Assembly (NCBI GenBank): GCA_902789445.1
Contig: CADAOB010000021.1
Coordinates: 1-52,290 of the forward strand
DNA: 52,290 nt
Origin: an uncultured Bacteroidia bacterium
GTDB taxonomy: Bacteria; Bacteroidota; Bacteroidia; Bacteroidales; UBA932
Reading direction: 5' to 3'
Part shown: one piece after another, positions 44,417 through 52,153 of the stretch
Layout: every line of letters starts with the position of its first letter
Position numbering within the stretch: the stretch's first letter is position 1
Notes under the pieces: model-generated
What the model was told of the DNA's origin: nothing
What the model saw: only the letters and a program-made list of their open reading frames with translations
The model's database searches: none
Program-made: the position numbers and the translations under genes

Positions 44417-44982
44417 TAAACGACCTTGCAGACAAAAACAAGCGGAAATCGTTGATCGAGCGCTATCTCGAAGCGGAGACGACGCCCGCCGAAGAACAGC
44501 GGCTCCGCGACTGGTTCGCCCGGCACCAGGCCGAGGCCGACGAACGGGAGATCGCCCTGCTGGTCGGCCTGGCCGCTCCCTGCGCCAGCTGCCTTCCGGA
44601 GTTGGACGAAACGGAAGCCGAATTCGACCGGCTCGTAGCCGTCGGCGGCAACGGCAGCAACAACGGCGGCGGCAGGCGGCGCCTGCGCTGGCGCGCAGGC
44701 ATCGCCGCCGCCGCTGCCGCCGCCATCGCCCTCTTCTTCTTCCTCCGCCCTGTCGGCAGCAAGGAGCAGCCGATCAGCCCCGTCGCCATCGCCGAAGGCA
44801 TCCGCCAGATCATGATGCTCAGCCCCGACGAGATTGAAACGGTGGTCGCCACACCGTCCGGCTCGAAAGCCATCCTGACCGCCTACCTGAAAGACGGCCG
44901 GACTTTTTCCTATATTCTCACATACGATACGGACGACGGTACCACGTCCCTTCTTGCTTACAACCATCCATCTACCGATTGA
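44413..44982 (+). CDS. Probable anti-sigma factor, single-pass membrane protein
   Basis: A 189-residue protein with a charged cytoplasmic N-terminus (IERYLEAETTPAEEQRLRDWF) of the kind that binds sigma factors. A Gly/Asn-rich linker is followed by one membrane segment (about residues 95-112). The periplasmic part of about 75 residues contains SPDEIETVVATPSGSKAILTAYLKDG. It lacks a FecR domain, so signal input must differ from the 19778 system. Its place, overlapping the sigma gene by ATGA, is the main evidence. Confidence 0.75.
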   Translation: MINDLADKNKRKSLIERYLEAETTPAEEQRLRDWFARHQAEADEREIALLVGLAAPCASCLPELDETEAEFDRLVAVGGNGSNNGGGRRRLRWRAGIAAAAAAAIALFFFLRPVGSKEQPISPVAIAEGIRQIMMLSPDEIETVVATPSGSKAILTAYLKDGRTFSYILTYDTDDGTTSLLAYNHPSTD

Positions 44983-44984
44983 CC

Positions 44985-45452
44985 ATGACAACACTCGTCT
45001 TCTCCCTCCTTTGCACCGCCGTCCTCAGCGCCGGCGCCGCCACCGCACCGGCCGACACGCTTACCCGTTATATCATCGACAAGCAGGACGTCGAGCACTT
45101 CGACGGCTCCCAACTCAAAGGCGCCCGGATCGAGGCCTATGATATCACGGTCATCAACGTGAACGGGCAGGCCGTACAGGTCCACAACATCCAGACTGAC
45201 CGTGGAGCATTGCCGCTGATTCTCATCGACGGGGAGCCCGCCACCAACGAAGATATGCGGACGCTCGATCCAGCCGCCATCGCCTCCGTACAGGTTTTCA
45301 AGAACAAGGAGGCCATCGCCAAATTCTCCGCCGACGAGACCTACGCCCATTTTGTCGATTCCGCCCGAAACGGCGTGATCGTCATCACCCTCAAGCAACC
45401 CGGCACCTACACGCCGAGCCGCAAGAAAGCCAAGGCAATCTACGTCCATTGA
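44985..45452 (+). CDS. Secreted mini-protein resembling a TonB-receptor plug
   Basis: A 155-residue exported protein: signal peptide, then LPLILIDGEPATNEDMRTLD followed by ASVQVFKNKEAIAKF and ARNGVIVITLK. This pattern matches the core of the plug domain of SusC-type receptors (DGxP, SVxVLKD, ARNGVIxITTK), but there is no barrel. It could be a soluble regulator for the sigma/anti-sigma pair in front of it. ATG at 44985 is chosen two bases after the previous stop; a TTG at 44979 is possible. Function not established. Confidence 0.7.
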   Translation: MTTLVFSLLCTAVLSAGAATAPADTLTRYIIDKQDVEHFDGSQLKGARIEAYDITVINVNGQAVQVHNIQTDRGALPLILIDGEPATNEDMRTLDPAAIASVQVFKNKEAIAKFSADETYAHFVDSARNGVIVITLKQPGTYTPSRKKAKAIYVH

Positions 45453-45491
45453 CAGCCGAAGGCCAGATTCCGGCGGCGGCGAACTGATTCA

Positions 45492-46514
45492 TCAGAAATT
45501 GCGCAAAGCGATATATCCGCTTTCGTCGATAAGACGCTTCGCCCGGGGCGTCGAGAGCCAGGTATAGATCTGCTGCGGAAAAGAATCCTGCGGCTCGTCG
45601 GCTCGTATGGCGGCATAGATGTGAGAATAAAAAGGATATCCATTCTTCCGGCCCTGCACTGCGTTGAGCAAGGTTTCCGCCGTAGGATAGACATTATCAA
45701 CCGCCAGCACACGGACGTGGTGAAGGTCGCCCACCATTCTCTCACAGAAATAATAGGGCGTATAGGCGATGCCGTAGGGATCTCCTTCGATCTGGAAATA
45801 AGGCGAAAGCATATTGTATCCCACCATTTCCGGCCATTCTTTCATCGCTCGCCCCTTCATCACCAGCGTCTCCATTTTTTCCTGACTGCCCGAATCCGCG
45901 TCCCGCGTATAGGGATGGATCTCATGATCGACGCCGCCCAGTTCCTTCCAGTTTGTGATCTCACCCGTATAAATCTTCCGTATCTGCGCCGGAGTCAGGG
46001 ACTTGACCGGATTGTCCGGATGCACGATGAAAACCAGTGCATCCCAGGCAAGGGGCTTGGTGACAATCTTGACCTGTTTCTGTGCTGCATAGTCCGCTTC
46101 GTTACGGGATATGTCCCGCGAGTCGATGATTACGCGGCAAGTGCCGTCGATCAGGTTCACATAGGCGCCATGCGAGCCGCTGGATTTCCACAGCGCGTGG
46201 ATCCGGTCGGCAAAAGCGATGTGTTCCGCACTTCCCTGTATCATCCCGTCCGGCAACAGAAACCATACTTTGTAATTGGACCCGGACACGATATCAGGCC
46301 CCCAGCGCCACGGAATGTCAAGCATCTCATACATCAGAATGTCCCGCAGTGGCGAAGTACTGGTAGAGCAGTCGATGAAAGGGAAATTGTCGAGCGTCAG
46401 GCCGGCGATTTCAAAATCGGCAACTTCCTCAAAATCCGGCGAGTCGATATGCTCGCAGGCACAGAGCCCTGCCATCAGCAGCACCGTGCACAAGAGGGTG
46501 ATAAATTTCTTCAT
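45492..46514 (-). CDS. PstS-like substrate-binding lipoprotein
   Basis: A 340-residue lipoprotein (LMAGLCACEH) with the periplasmic phosphate-binding-protein fold. Recognisable blocks are NFPFIDCSTSTSPLRD, FVIHPDNPVKSLTPAQIRKIYTGEITNW-like sequence, and READSGSQE-like TRDADSGSQEKME. GYPFYSHIYAAI and the ending AKRLIDESGYIAL also fit the family. The ligand could be phosphate or another oxyanion; no PstCAB genes are near, so it may be a sensor or orphan receptor. ATG at 46514 gives the lipoprotein signal; a Met seven codons upstream is less likely. Confidence 0.88.
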   Translation of the reverse strand: MKKFITLLCTVLLMAGLCACEHIDSPDFEEVADFEIAGLTLDNFPFIDCSTSTSPLRDILMYEMLDIPWRWGPDIVSGSNYKVWFLLPDGMIQGSAEHIAFADRIHALWKSSGSHGAYVNLIDGTCRVIIDSRDISRNEADYAAQKQVKIVTKPLAWDALVFIVHPDNPVKSLTPAQIRKIYTGEITNWKELGGVDHEIHPYTRDADSGSQEKMETLVMKGRAMKEWPEMVGYNMLSPYFQIEGDPYGIAYTPYYFCERMVGDLHHVRVLAVDNVYPTAETLLNAVQGRKNGYPFYSHIYAAIRADEPQDSFPQQIYTWLSTPRAKRLIDESGYIALRNF

Positions 46515-46577
46515 TGTCTGTCGTTTTACCCACAAAATGCAGAATCAACACGTTTCTTGCGCAGCATGTCATGCTTT

Positions 46578-47873
46578 TTACAGGCCGGCCATCCAGTCGG
46601 CAATGGTCTGCAGCGCTTCGGGGGCAAAGGTCTCTTCGATCTGCGGATATTCCGCCGGTACGCCGGTCTTTGCGTGCTGGAAGAGGTGATTGAGTCCTTC
46701 CAGAGCACGGACCGCGTTCCGCGGCGAGGCGGGCAGGCCGCGTTCCAACGCGCCGAGGTTCAGCGCGCAGTCCACCTGCCTGTCCAGCGTCCCGTTCAGC
46801 GCCAGGACCGGACAGGTCACCGCGCCGAGGCGGCCGGAAAGGTCGAGTTGAAGCAGATAGCGCAGGTACGGCAGTTGGAGCTGCGCCTGCACGGCCGCCA
46901 GGTTCTGCTGGAGCGGCGCAGGCAGTTCGAAGGAGGCCGGATCCGGCATCGGAAGCCCCTCCACCGCGGCATCAAAAACCGCGGCCAGCGCCTTGCAGTA
47001 GCGCTCCGTGGTCGCAGCGTCCAGTCCGGCCTGCTGCAGTTCGTAGCGGTTCTGGGCCAGCAGCGTTTCGCGGCCCGAGACCACCATGCCGGCCAGACTC
47101 ACGATGAAGTCGGCTTTCTGTTCTGCGGCCAGCATAAAAGCGATCGTGCCGCCTTCGCTGTGGCCGAGGACGCCCACGCGGTCGAAGCGCTGGCGAAGCA
47201 GCGCGAGGCCGGCGGCGGCATCGTTCTTCAGGTCTTCCGTCGTCACGTTCACCACGTCGCCGGTCGATTCGCCGAAGCCCCGGTCGTCGTAGCGCAGGGT
47301 CGCCACGCCCCGGCGGGCCAGATAGTCGGCGATGACTGCAAACGGCTTGTGTTCAAAGAGTTCTTCGTCCCGGTTCTGGAGACCGCTTCCGGTGACCAGC
47401 AGCAGGACAGGTGTCGTACGATCGCACGTTTCCGGAAGCACGAGGGTGCCTTTGAGCACGGCATCCCCGTTGGCGAAACTGACTTCTTCCGTAGCATACG
47501 GAAAGGGCGGCTGCGGCGTCTGGGGCCGCTTGCGCTGCGGTACGCCGGGCGAGAGCGTCAGGGGAAATGAAGCCCCGTTCTGCGAAAACGAGCCGATGAT
47601 CTTATCGCCGATCCGGTATCCCTCGAAAACGGCGTTGATGGCCGCAATGTCGATATGGAGCGCACCGAGCGGCGTGAGCGCGGCCTGGACCGGAATGCCT
47701 TTGGCGCCCTGGTCCGGCACGTCCAGCGTGGCTTTGTCATCAGACAGATGGAATACCAGCGCGAGGGAGACGCCCTGGACTTCGAGGGAGCCTGACCAGC
47801 TTCCGGTGGGCAGCTGGGCCCGGCAAAGGGCGGAAACGGTCAGCAAAAGGGAGATCGCCAGAATCTTTTTCAT
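46578..47873 (-). CDS. Secreted alpha/beta hydrolase
   Basis: A 431-residue exported esterase or peptidase-like protein. A signal peptide is followed by a beta-rich N-terminal domain of about 120 residues (GSWSGSLEVQGVSLALVFHL). The hydrolase domain then has LVTGSGLQNRDEELFEHKPF, the nucleophile in VLGHSEGGTIAF, and a likely histidine in EGLNHLFQH. The layout matches the Bacteroidota hydrolases with a DUF3887-like or lipocalin-like leader. Substrate unknown. The start at 47873 is preferred over Met two codons upstream. Confidence 0.88.
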   Translation of the reverse strand: MKKILAISLLLTVSALCRAQLPTGSWSGSLEVQGVSLALVFHLSDDKATLDVPDQGAKGIPVQAALTPLGALHIDIAAINAVFEGYRIGDKIIGSFSQNGASFPLTLSPGVPQRKRPQTPQPPFPYATEEVSFANGDAVLKGTLVLPETCDRTTPVLLLVTGSGLQNRDEELFEHKPFAVIADYLARRGVATLRYDDRGFGESTGDVVNVTTEDLKNDAAAGLALLRQRFDRVGVLGHSEGGTIAFMLAAEQKADFIVSLAGMVVSGRETLLAQNRYELQQAGLDAATTERYCKALAAVFDAAVEGLPMPDPASFELPAPLQQNLAAVQAQLQLPYLRYLLQLDLSGRLGAVTCPVLALNGTLDRQVDCALNLGALERGLPASPRNAVRALEGLNHLFQHAKTGVPAEYPQIEETFAPEALQTIADWMAGL

Positions 47874-47896
47874 ACGCATATCGGTTTCGTATATTG

Positions 47897-47904
47897 CAAA
47901 TATA
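47897..47904 (-). promoter_or_regulatory. -7 box of hydrolase gene
   Basis: TATATTTG on the minus strand lies 23 bp before the hydrolase start and overlaps the zone of the divergent promoter. Confidence 0.6.
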
Positions 47905-47916
47905 CATTATTTTATC

Positions 47917-47924
47917 TATATTTG
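47917..47924 (+). promoter_or_regulatory. -7 box of metallo-hydrolase gene
   Basis: TATATTTG with TTG (47894-47896) 20 bp upstream; the ATG follows at 47950. Confidence 0.65.
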
Positions 47925-47949
47925 TAGAATCCATCTTGCAAACAGCCCC

Positions 47950-48729
47950 ATGAAACCCATCTTCCAGACCCTCGCGCTCCTGACAGTCCTCCTGCTGGCA
48001 GCCTGCACGCCTGCCAAGAAAAAAACGGCGGCCGAGCCCGCATCCCTGATCACAGAGAAAGGATACGAAGTGGAAAGATTCATCACCGACAGCGGAAAGC
48101 CCGTGGACATCACCCTGATCAAACACGGCAGCCTGGCCCTCAGCTATGACGGCATCTCGATCCAGGTCGATCCCGTCTGCAAACACGGCAAGGAGACCGA
48201 TTATGCCGGCGATTTCCCGAAAGCCGACTTCATCCTGGTCACCCACGAGCACGGCGACCATCTGGATGCAGACGCCATTGACGCGCTTACCAAAGACGGG
48301 ACCCGCCTGCTGATGAATCCCCGCAGCTGCGAACAGCTCGGACGCGGAGAAGTGGTCCTCAACGGAGACCGGATCCCGTTGACCGACAACATCCTGCTGG
48401 AGGCCGTCCCGGCCTACAACACCAGCGAAGGCCGTGAGAAATTCCATCCCAAAGGCAACGGAAACGGCTACGTGCTCAGTTTCGACGGCCTGCGCATCTA
48501 CATTGCCGGCGACACCGAAGACATCCCCGAAATGGCGGCGCTCAAGGACATCGACGTCGCTTTCCTCCCGGTCAACCAGCCTTACACCATGACCGTCGGG
48601 CAATGCGTCTCGGCCGCCAAGGCCATCCAGCCCAAGGTCCTCATCCCCTACCACTACAGTCAAACCGACCTGACCGGCCTCCCGGCCCTCCTCCCCGACA
48701 TGGACGTCCGGATCCGGCAGATGCAATAA
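47950..48729 (+). CDS. Metallo-beta-lactamase-fold lipoprotein (UlaG-like)
   Basis: A 259-residue lipoprotein (lipobox LLLAACTP) of the MBL fold. The metal site is LVTHEHGDHLDADA, with further ligands in YIAGDTEDIPEM and LIPYHYSQTD. The N-terminal part GSLALSYDGISIQVDP resembles UlaG-type lactonases and related phosphodiesterases rather than beta-lactamases. Natural substrate unknown. It is divergent from the alpha/beta hydrolase gene, with overlapping promoters, and convergent with the SPFH gene. Confidence 0.9.
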   Translation: MKPIFQTLALLTVLLLAACTPAKKKTAAEPASLITEKGYEVERFITDSGKPVDITLIKHGSLALSYDGISIQVDPVCKHGKETDYAGDFPKADFILVTHEHGDHLDADAIDALTKDGTRLLMNPRSCEQLGRGEVVLNGDRIPLTDNILLEAVPAYNTSEGREKFHPKGNGNGYVLSFDGLRIYIAGDTEDIPEMAALKDIDVAFLPVNQPYTMTVGQCVSAAKAIQPKVLIPYHYSQTDLTGLPALLPDMDVRIRQMQ

Positions 48730-48748
48730 ATCCGGCGCAGAAGAAACG

Positions 48749-49597
48749 CTATTTCTTGATGTTGGACAGATCGAACATCAAGCCGGAATTTCCAGCGGTG
48801 ACAATCTGCGGCAATTCTCCGTTCCACTTTTCAATCCAGTCTTCCTGGATGATCATCGGGCTGAGAGAAGCAGCGATCGTACGATTGTAGTACGCCTCGG
48901 CGTCGGCCTTGACTTTCGTCGCTTCGGCTTCACCTTTTGCCTTCGCGATGGCAATCTGGGCGTTGGCTTCCGCCTGCTTTACCAGGTTTTCAGCCTTGAG
49001 CGCTTCCTGGATAGCCTGGTTCTTTGCCTCGATGGCGGCGCTCAACGAGAGGGGCGGTGTTATCTGCGAAGTGAATTCCGATACGATGAAGCCCTCGGCG
49101 CCCAGCGATTTTTCAAGCATCTGGCGCACTTCCTGCTCAAATTTGGCCCGGTTGCCCATCAGTTCGTCGGACGTGTAGTTGTTGGCCGAGATGCGATACG
49201 CATCGTAAATGCAGGTACGCATGTATCCCTGCTCAATATCCCGCAGAGAACGGCGGTACTTGTTGAAAACATACGAAGCCTTGGTGCGGTCGAGCTGGTA
49301 TGCCAGCAACGGGTCCATCGAAAAAGTGGCGGCATCCTTCGTCGTCACGTTGAAAGGCGCGTAATCCACCCGCTGGATAAAGACGGGATAAGTAAACACG
49401 CTGGTCGTAATCGGATTATAGAAGGTCAAGCCCGAGACCTGGGTAGAAATCAGTTCTCCCTGGTCTGTAAGCGAGAATTTTTTGAATTTGATGCCGATTT
49501 CGGAATTATCCACCATCTTCGTACAGGAACCGACGGCGATCAGCAGGACGACGATGCCCGCCGCAACATAAAACAGAGTCTTGTGAACTTTTTTCAT
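48749..49597 (-). CDS. SPFH/prohibitin-family membrane protein
   Basis: A 282-residue protein with an N-terminal membrane segment (residues 8-24) that also looks like a lipobox (IAVGSC). An SPFH/band-7 domain follows (VDNSEIGIKFKKFSLTDQGEL, DYAPFNVTTKDAATFSMDPL). A long Ala/Lys/Glu-rich helix, KAENLVKQAEANAQIAIAKA, should form a coiled coil for ring assembly. Family members organise membrane domains or quality control. It has its own promoter box upstream. Confidence 0.88.
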   Translation of the reverse strand: MKKVHKTLFYVAAGIVVLLIAVGSCTKMVDNSEIGIKFKKFSLTDQGELISTQVSGLTFYNPITTSVFTYPVFIQRVDYAPFNVTTKDAATFSMDPLLAYQLDRTKASYVFNKYRRSLRDIEQGYMRTCIYDAYRISANNYTSDELMGNRAKFEQEVRQMLEKSLGAEGFIVSEFTSQITPPLSLSAAIEAKNQAIQEALKAENLVKQAEANAQIAIAKAKGEAEATKVKADAEAYYNRTIAASLSPMIIQEDWIEKWNGELPQIVTAGNSGLMFDLSNIKK

Positions 49598-49624
49598 AAT
49601 AACAGAGTTTTATTGATATTTCTG

Positions 49625-49632
49625 CAAATATA
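49625..49632 (-). promoter_or_regulatory. -7 box of SPFH gene
   Basis: TATATTTG on the minus strand lies 27 bp before the start at 49597. Confidence 0.6.
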
Positions 49633-49723
49633 CCATTTTCGGGCGATCCTGCAAGCCCCCTATCCGATCTTTGCGAGCGAATCGGTGATGGCGTAGACGG
49701 TGAGATACCCGGCCGCACCGGTC

Positions 49724-49743
49724 ATGACGCAAGATAGCGTCAT
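49724..49743. other. Small dyad after radical SAM gene
   Basis: ATGACGC (49724-49730) and GCGTCAT (49737-49743) pair around AAGATA, 19 bp past the radical SAM stop. No T-run follows on the minus strand. Confidence 0.4.
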
Positions 49744-49761
49744 TCCATCCCCAAGAACGGC

Positions 49762-50796
49762 TCAGCATGACGCGGAACACGCAGAAGATGTCATGGCCAG
49801 GATGGGATCCTGGACGGAGAAACTGCCATAGACCTGTTCGGAGGCAGCCCGGCATCCGCCCCCGCATTGCGACAGGAGCGCACAGTTTCCGCATTCGTCC
49901 GGGACAGCGGCATAACGGGCGTTGATTTGGGGATCGGCAAGGATGTCCCCAATCGGCCGGGTGTAGATATTTCCCAGCACCTTGGGAGAATGATTGCAGA
50001 AGCGGACATCCCCGTTATAATTGACCGTAACCGGTCTCCCGCTGAGATCCGCGCTGCATCGGGAGAAACGGATATGCGGATAAGGCGTCGTATCCAGCAG
50101 GCATAGCGGCGTGCATACCCCGCTGACAAAACGCATATCCGGATTCTGCCCGGCAAAGCGTTCAATGGTGGCAAACGCATCCTGCAGCATCTTCCTGTCC
50201 GGGACAAGTTCCTGCAAGTTCCGGATCCCATTTCCCCCAATGTTGAAGCGGTTCACCATCACGGATCTTACGCCGCAACTCCGGATAAGCGAGAGCGTTT
50301 CCGCAATGCCCGGCGCATTGACTTTCGTAACGACCAGTACCGCGGCACCCACACCCGCCTTGCCGGCACTGCGCAACGCCGCAAGCGCCTTTTCCCAGGA
50401 GCCAGGAAGGCACGTAAGTGAATCATGGACAGACGAATCCGCACTGAGCAGTGGAATCTGGACAGCACCGACCCCCAGGTTCAAGAAGTTCTCAAGCGCA
50501 TCGGGCGTCAAGCGTGTGCCGTTGCTTAGGACATTGACCGCACTGCCCTTGCGCCGGGCGTAAAAGACCAGATCGTGGATGTTCGGAAGCAGGAGGGGTT
50601 CACCGCCCGAGAAGGAAAGATTGTCAACGGCGGTCTGGGAAAACAATTTTCTCAGCGTCTTGCGTGCCAAGGACGGATCGGGAGCCGCAATGGGCGTTTG
50701 GCCGTCACGCCAATAGTTATAGCAAAACCTGCAGCACTGGTTGCAGGCGCCGGTGAGTTCAAATACGATGTTGTTTATATGGGAGCGCGTCTTCAC
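49762..50796 (-). CDS. Radical SAM/SPASM-domain enzyme
   Basis: A 344-residue radical SAM enzyme. The cluster motif is ACNQCCRFC (Cys18, Cys22, Cys25), followed by FSGGEPLL. The C-terminal SPASM region has FCNHSPKVLGNI and CGNCALLSQCGGGCRA, ligands for auxiliary clusters. SPASM proteins usually modify peptides or proteins or act as dedicated maturases. The extreme C-terminus ends ACSASC, an odd cysteine-bearing tail. The ATG overlaps the TGA of the gene at 50793-51350, whose product is the obvious candidate substrate or partner. No short precursor peptide gene was seen. Confidence 0.92.
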   Translation of the reverse strand: MKTRSHINNIVFELTGACNQCCRFCYNYWRDGQTPIAAPDPSLARKTLRKLFSQTAVDNLSFSGGEPLLLPNIHDLVFYARRKGSAVNVLSNGTRLTPDALENFLNLGVGAVQIPLLSADSSVHDSLTCLPGSWEKALAALRSAGKAGVGAAVLVVTKVNAPGIAETLSLIRSCGVRSVMVNRFNIGGNGIRNLQELVPDRKMLQDAFATIERFAGQNPDMRFVSGVCTPLCLLDTTPYPHIRFSRCSADLSGRPVTVNYNGDVRFCNHSPKVLGNIYTRPIGDILADPQINARYAAVPDECGNCALLSQCGGGCRAASEQVYGSFSVQDPILAMTSSACSASC

Positions 50797-51350
50797 CGGA
50801 TATTGATGACCATGACACCATACGCCATCTGGGACAATTCTTCCGGATTCTCCTTCACCACGCCCTGCACTTGGACAATGGCCTCGCCCCGATGCGTAAC
50901 ACTTTCAGAGAGAGGAATGTCAAAGGTGCCGTTGTCAGGATCCGTCACGACCAGTTCCGCCCGCTGCAATTCCGTCCCCGCACGATTGTTCAAGATAACT
51001 TTGAGCACGTATTTCCGGTAAGAGGGAACGCGGATATTTACGGAGAATACATCACCGGGACTCAACTCGTTATAGCGGTAGGACGTGTGGCTGCTCTTGA
51101 TATTCAGGGAGACAAAATTGTCGGTACGTTCCTCGACAACAGGCTCATAACACATGATTTGCCCCGGCCCGCCGATCTGACCGCAGGAAACTGCGGACAG
51201 CATGGTCATGCAGGTAATCAGCAGACCGCCCAGCCGATATTTTGCCTTGATCGCTTTCGCATTCTTTCCGCGGGTGAAAAATACCCAGGCGGAAACCGCC
51301 AGAAAGGCGATGCCGACAAGGATGTAAATGAGGAGATACTTGGTTTTCAT
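50793..51350 (-). CDS. Membrane-anchored protein paired with radical SAM enzyme
   Basis: A 185-residue protein of unknown function. There is a membrane segment at residues 6-26, a basic stretch (KNAKAIKAKYR), and then a second hydrophobic segment ending in a lipobox-like LSAVSC (about Cys56). The sequence CGQIGGPGQIMCYEP follows, and then an Ig-like beta domain (FSVNIRVPSYRKYVLKVILN, TDPDNGTFDIPLS). It overlaps the radical SAM gene by four bases. It recalls the rSAM/lipoprotein pairs noted in Bacteroidota, where the lipoprotein is a proposed substrate, but I cannot place it firmly in that family. Confidence 0.7.
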   Translation of the reverse strand: MKTKYLLIYILVGIAFLAVSAWVFFTRGKNAKAIKAKYRLGGLLITCMTMLSAVSCGQIGGPGQIMCYEPVVEERTDNFVSLNIKSSHTSYRYNELSPGDVFSVNIRVPSYRKYVLKVILNNRAGTELQRAELVVTDPDNGTFDIPLSESVTHRGEAIVQVQGVVKENPEELSQMAYGVMVINIR

Positions 51351-51365
51351 GACAAATAATAATCT

Positions 51366-51995
51366 TTAGAAACGGAAGCCGATTGTTGCGGCCAGATAAT
51401 GCAGATGAATGGAACCGGTCCGCTTGTAGGCAGGATACTGGACCATGGCGTTCAAAAGCCCCAGACTGCCCTCAATCCCCCATTGAAAGTGCTTTCCACG
51501 CAGAAAAGTCACGCTCGGATGAAGTCCCAGGTCAAAGCGTTTGAATTTCTCTTTACCGTTCAAGGGATCGGACGGATCGGCATCGATGTAGTAAGTATCC
51601 GGTGAAACCATGTAGGAAAGCGCCGGACCAAGCCCGAAAACGATTCTTGACCCCGTGGATTCAAGATGATAGCGGCAGTCGATGAAAACATCGGCCATTC
51701 CCATCCCATCCGGATCGCCGCCAACCCACATGAAGTGACGGATGTCTCCCAACTGCAGACGAAGTCCCGCTCCGGGCATCACGGACCATTGCTCGTCAAA
51801 CCTGACATCCAGACCGTAAGACAGGCGCAACACCGCACCGGGGTTGTTGCCATAGGACTGGGAGCCGCTTTCCAGGAACAGTCCGCCACCGATCATAAGG
51901 TTGCTCTCCGCCCTCTTCCAGGAGGGACGTTCCTGTCCGAAAGCAAGACTGACAGACAGGAGCAATGACAATATCGTAACTATTGATCTACGCAT
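51366..51995 (-). CDS. Outer-membrane beta-barrel protein
   Basis: A 209-residue exported protein: signal peptide (cleavage near LAFGQE), then alternating hydrophobic strands such as LMIGGGLFLESGSQSY, AVLRLSYGLDVRF and SVMPGAGLRLQLG. It ends in the barrel-type HYLAATIGFRF with a terminal phenylalanine. This fits an eight- to ten-strand porin-like outer-membrane family. It ends 15 bp before the membrane-anchored protein gene, so barrel, anchored protein and radical SAM enzyme form one likely operon. Confidence 0.85.
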   Translation of the reverse strand: MRRSIVTILSLLLSVSLAFGQERPSWKRAESNLMIGGGLFLESGSQSYGNNPGAVLRLSYGLDVRFDEQWSVMPGAGLRLQLGDIRHFMWVGGDPDGMGMADVFIDCRYHLESTGSRIVFGLGPALSYMVSPDTYYIDADPSDPLNGKEKFKRFDLGLHPSVTFLRGKHFQWGIEGSLGLLNAMVQYPAYKRTGSIHLHYLAATIGFRF

Positions 51996-52002
51996 TTCTC
52001 TT

Positions 52003-52046
52003 AGTGTTTGTGGACACGTCGCTTGGTGTTTGCCGACATGTCACTT
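52003..52046. promoter_or_regulatory. 22-bp direct repeat before the barrel operon
   Basis: Two adjacent 22-bp units, GTGTTTGTGGACACGTCGCTTG and its relative at 52025-52046, differ at five positions. Each has a GACAYGTC core; the second is a perfect palindrome (GACATGTC). They end 8 bp before the start codon of the barrel gene, so they lie in its leader. No clear TAnnTTTG box was found upstream. Confidence 0.6.
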
Positions 52047-52153
52047 GGACAAAAACACAATATATAAATACACATTATCCGTTTTATTGCTTCAGGGGAG
52101 CAAAAAACTTTTGCATTAATTGTTTCACAGATAGAATGGCAGGGTGGAATGAC

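Noticed and set aside
49610-49894. Small open frame overlapping the end of the radical SAM gene
   Set aside because: It is mostly antisense-free shadow frame of the radical SAM gene and its trailing dyad; no recognisable motif or start context.
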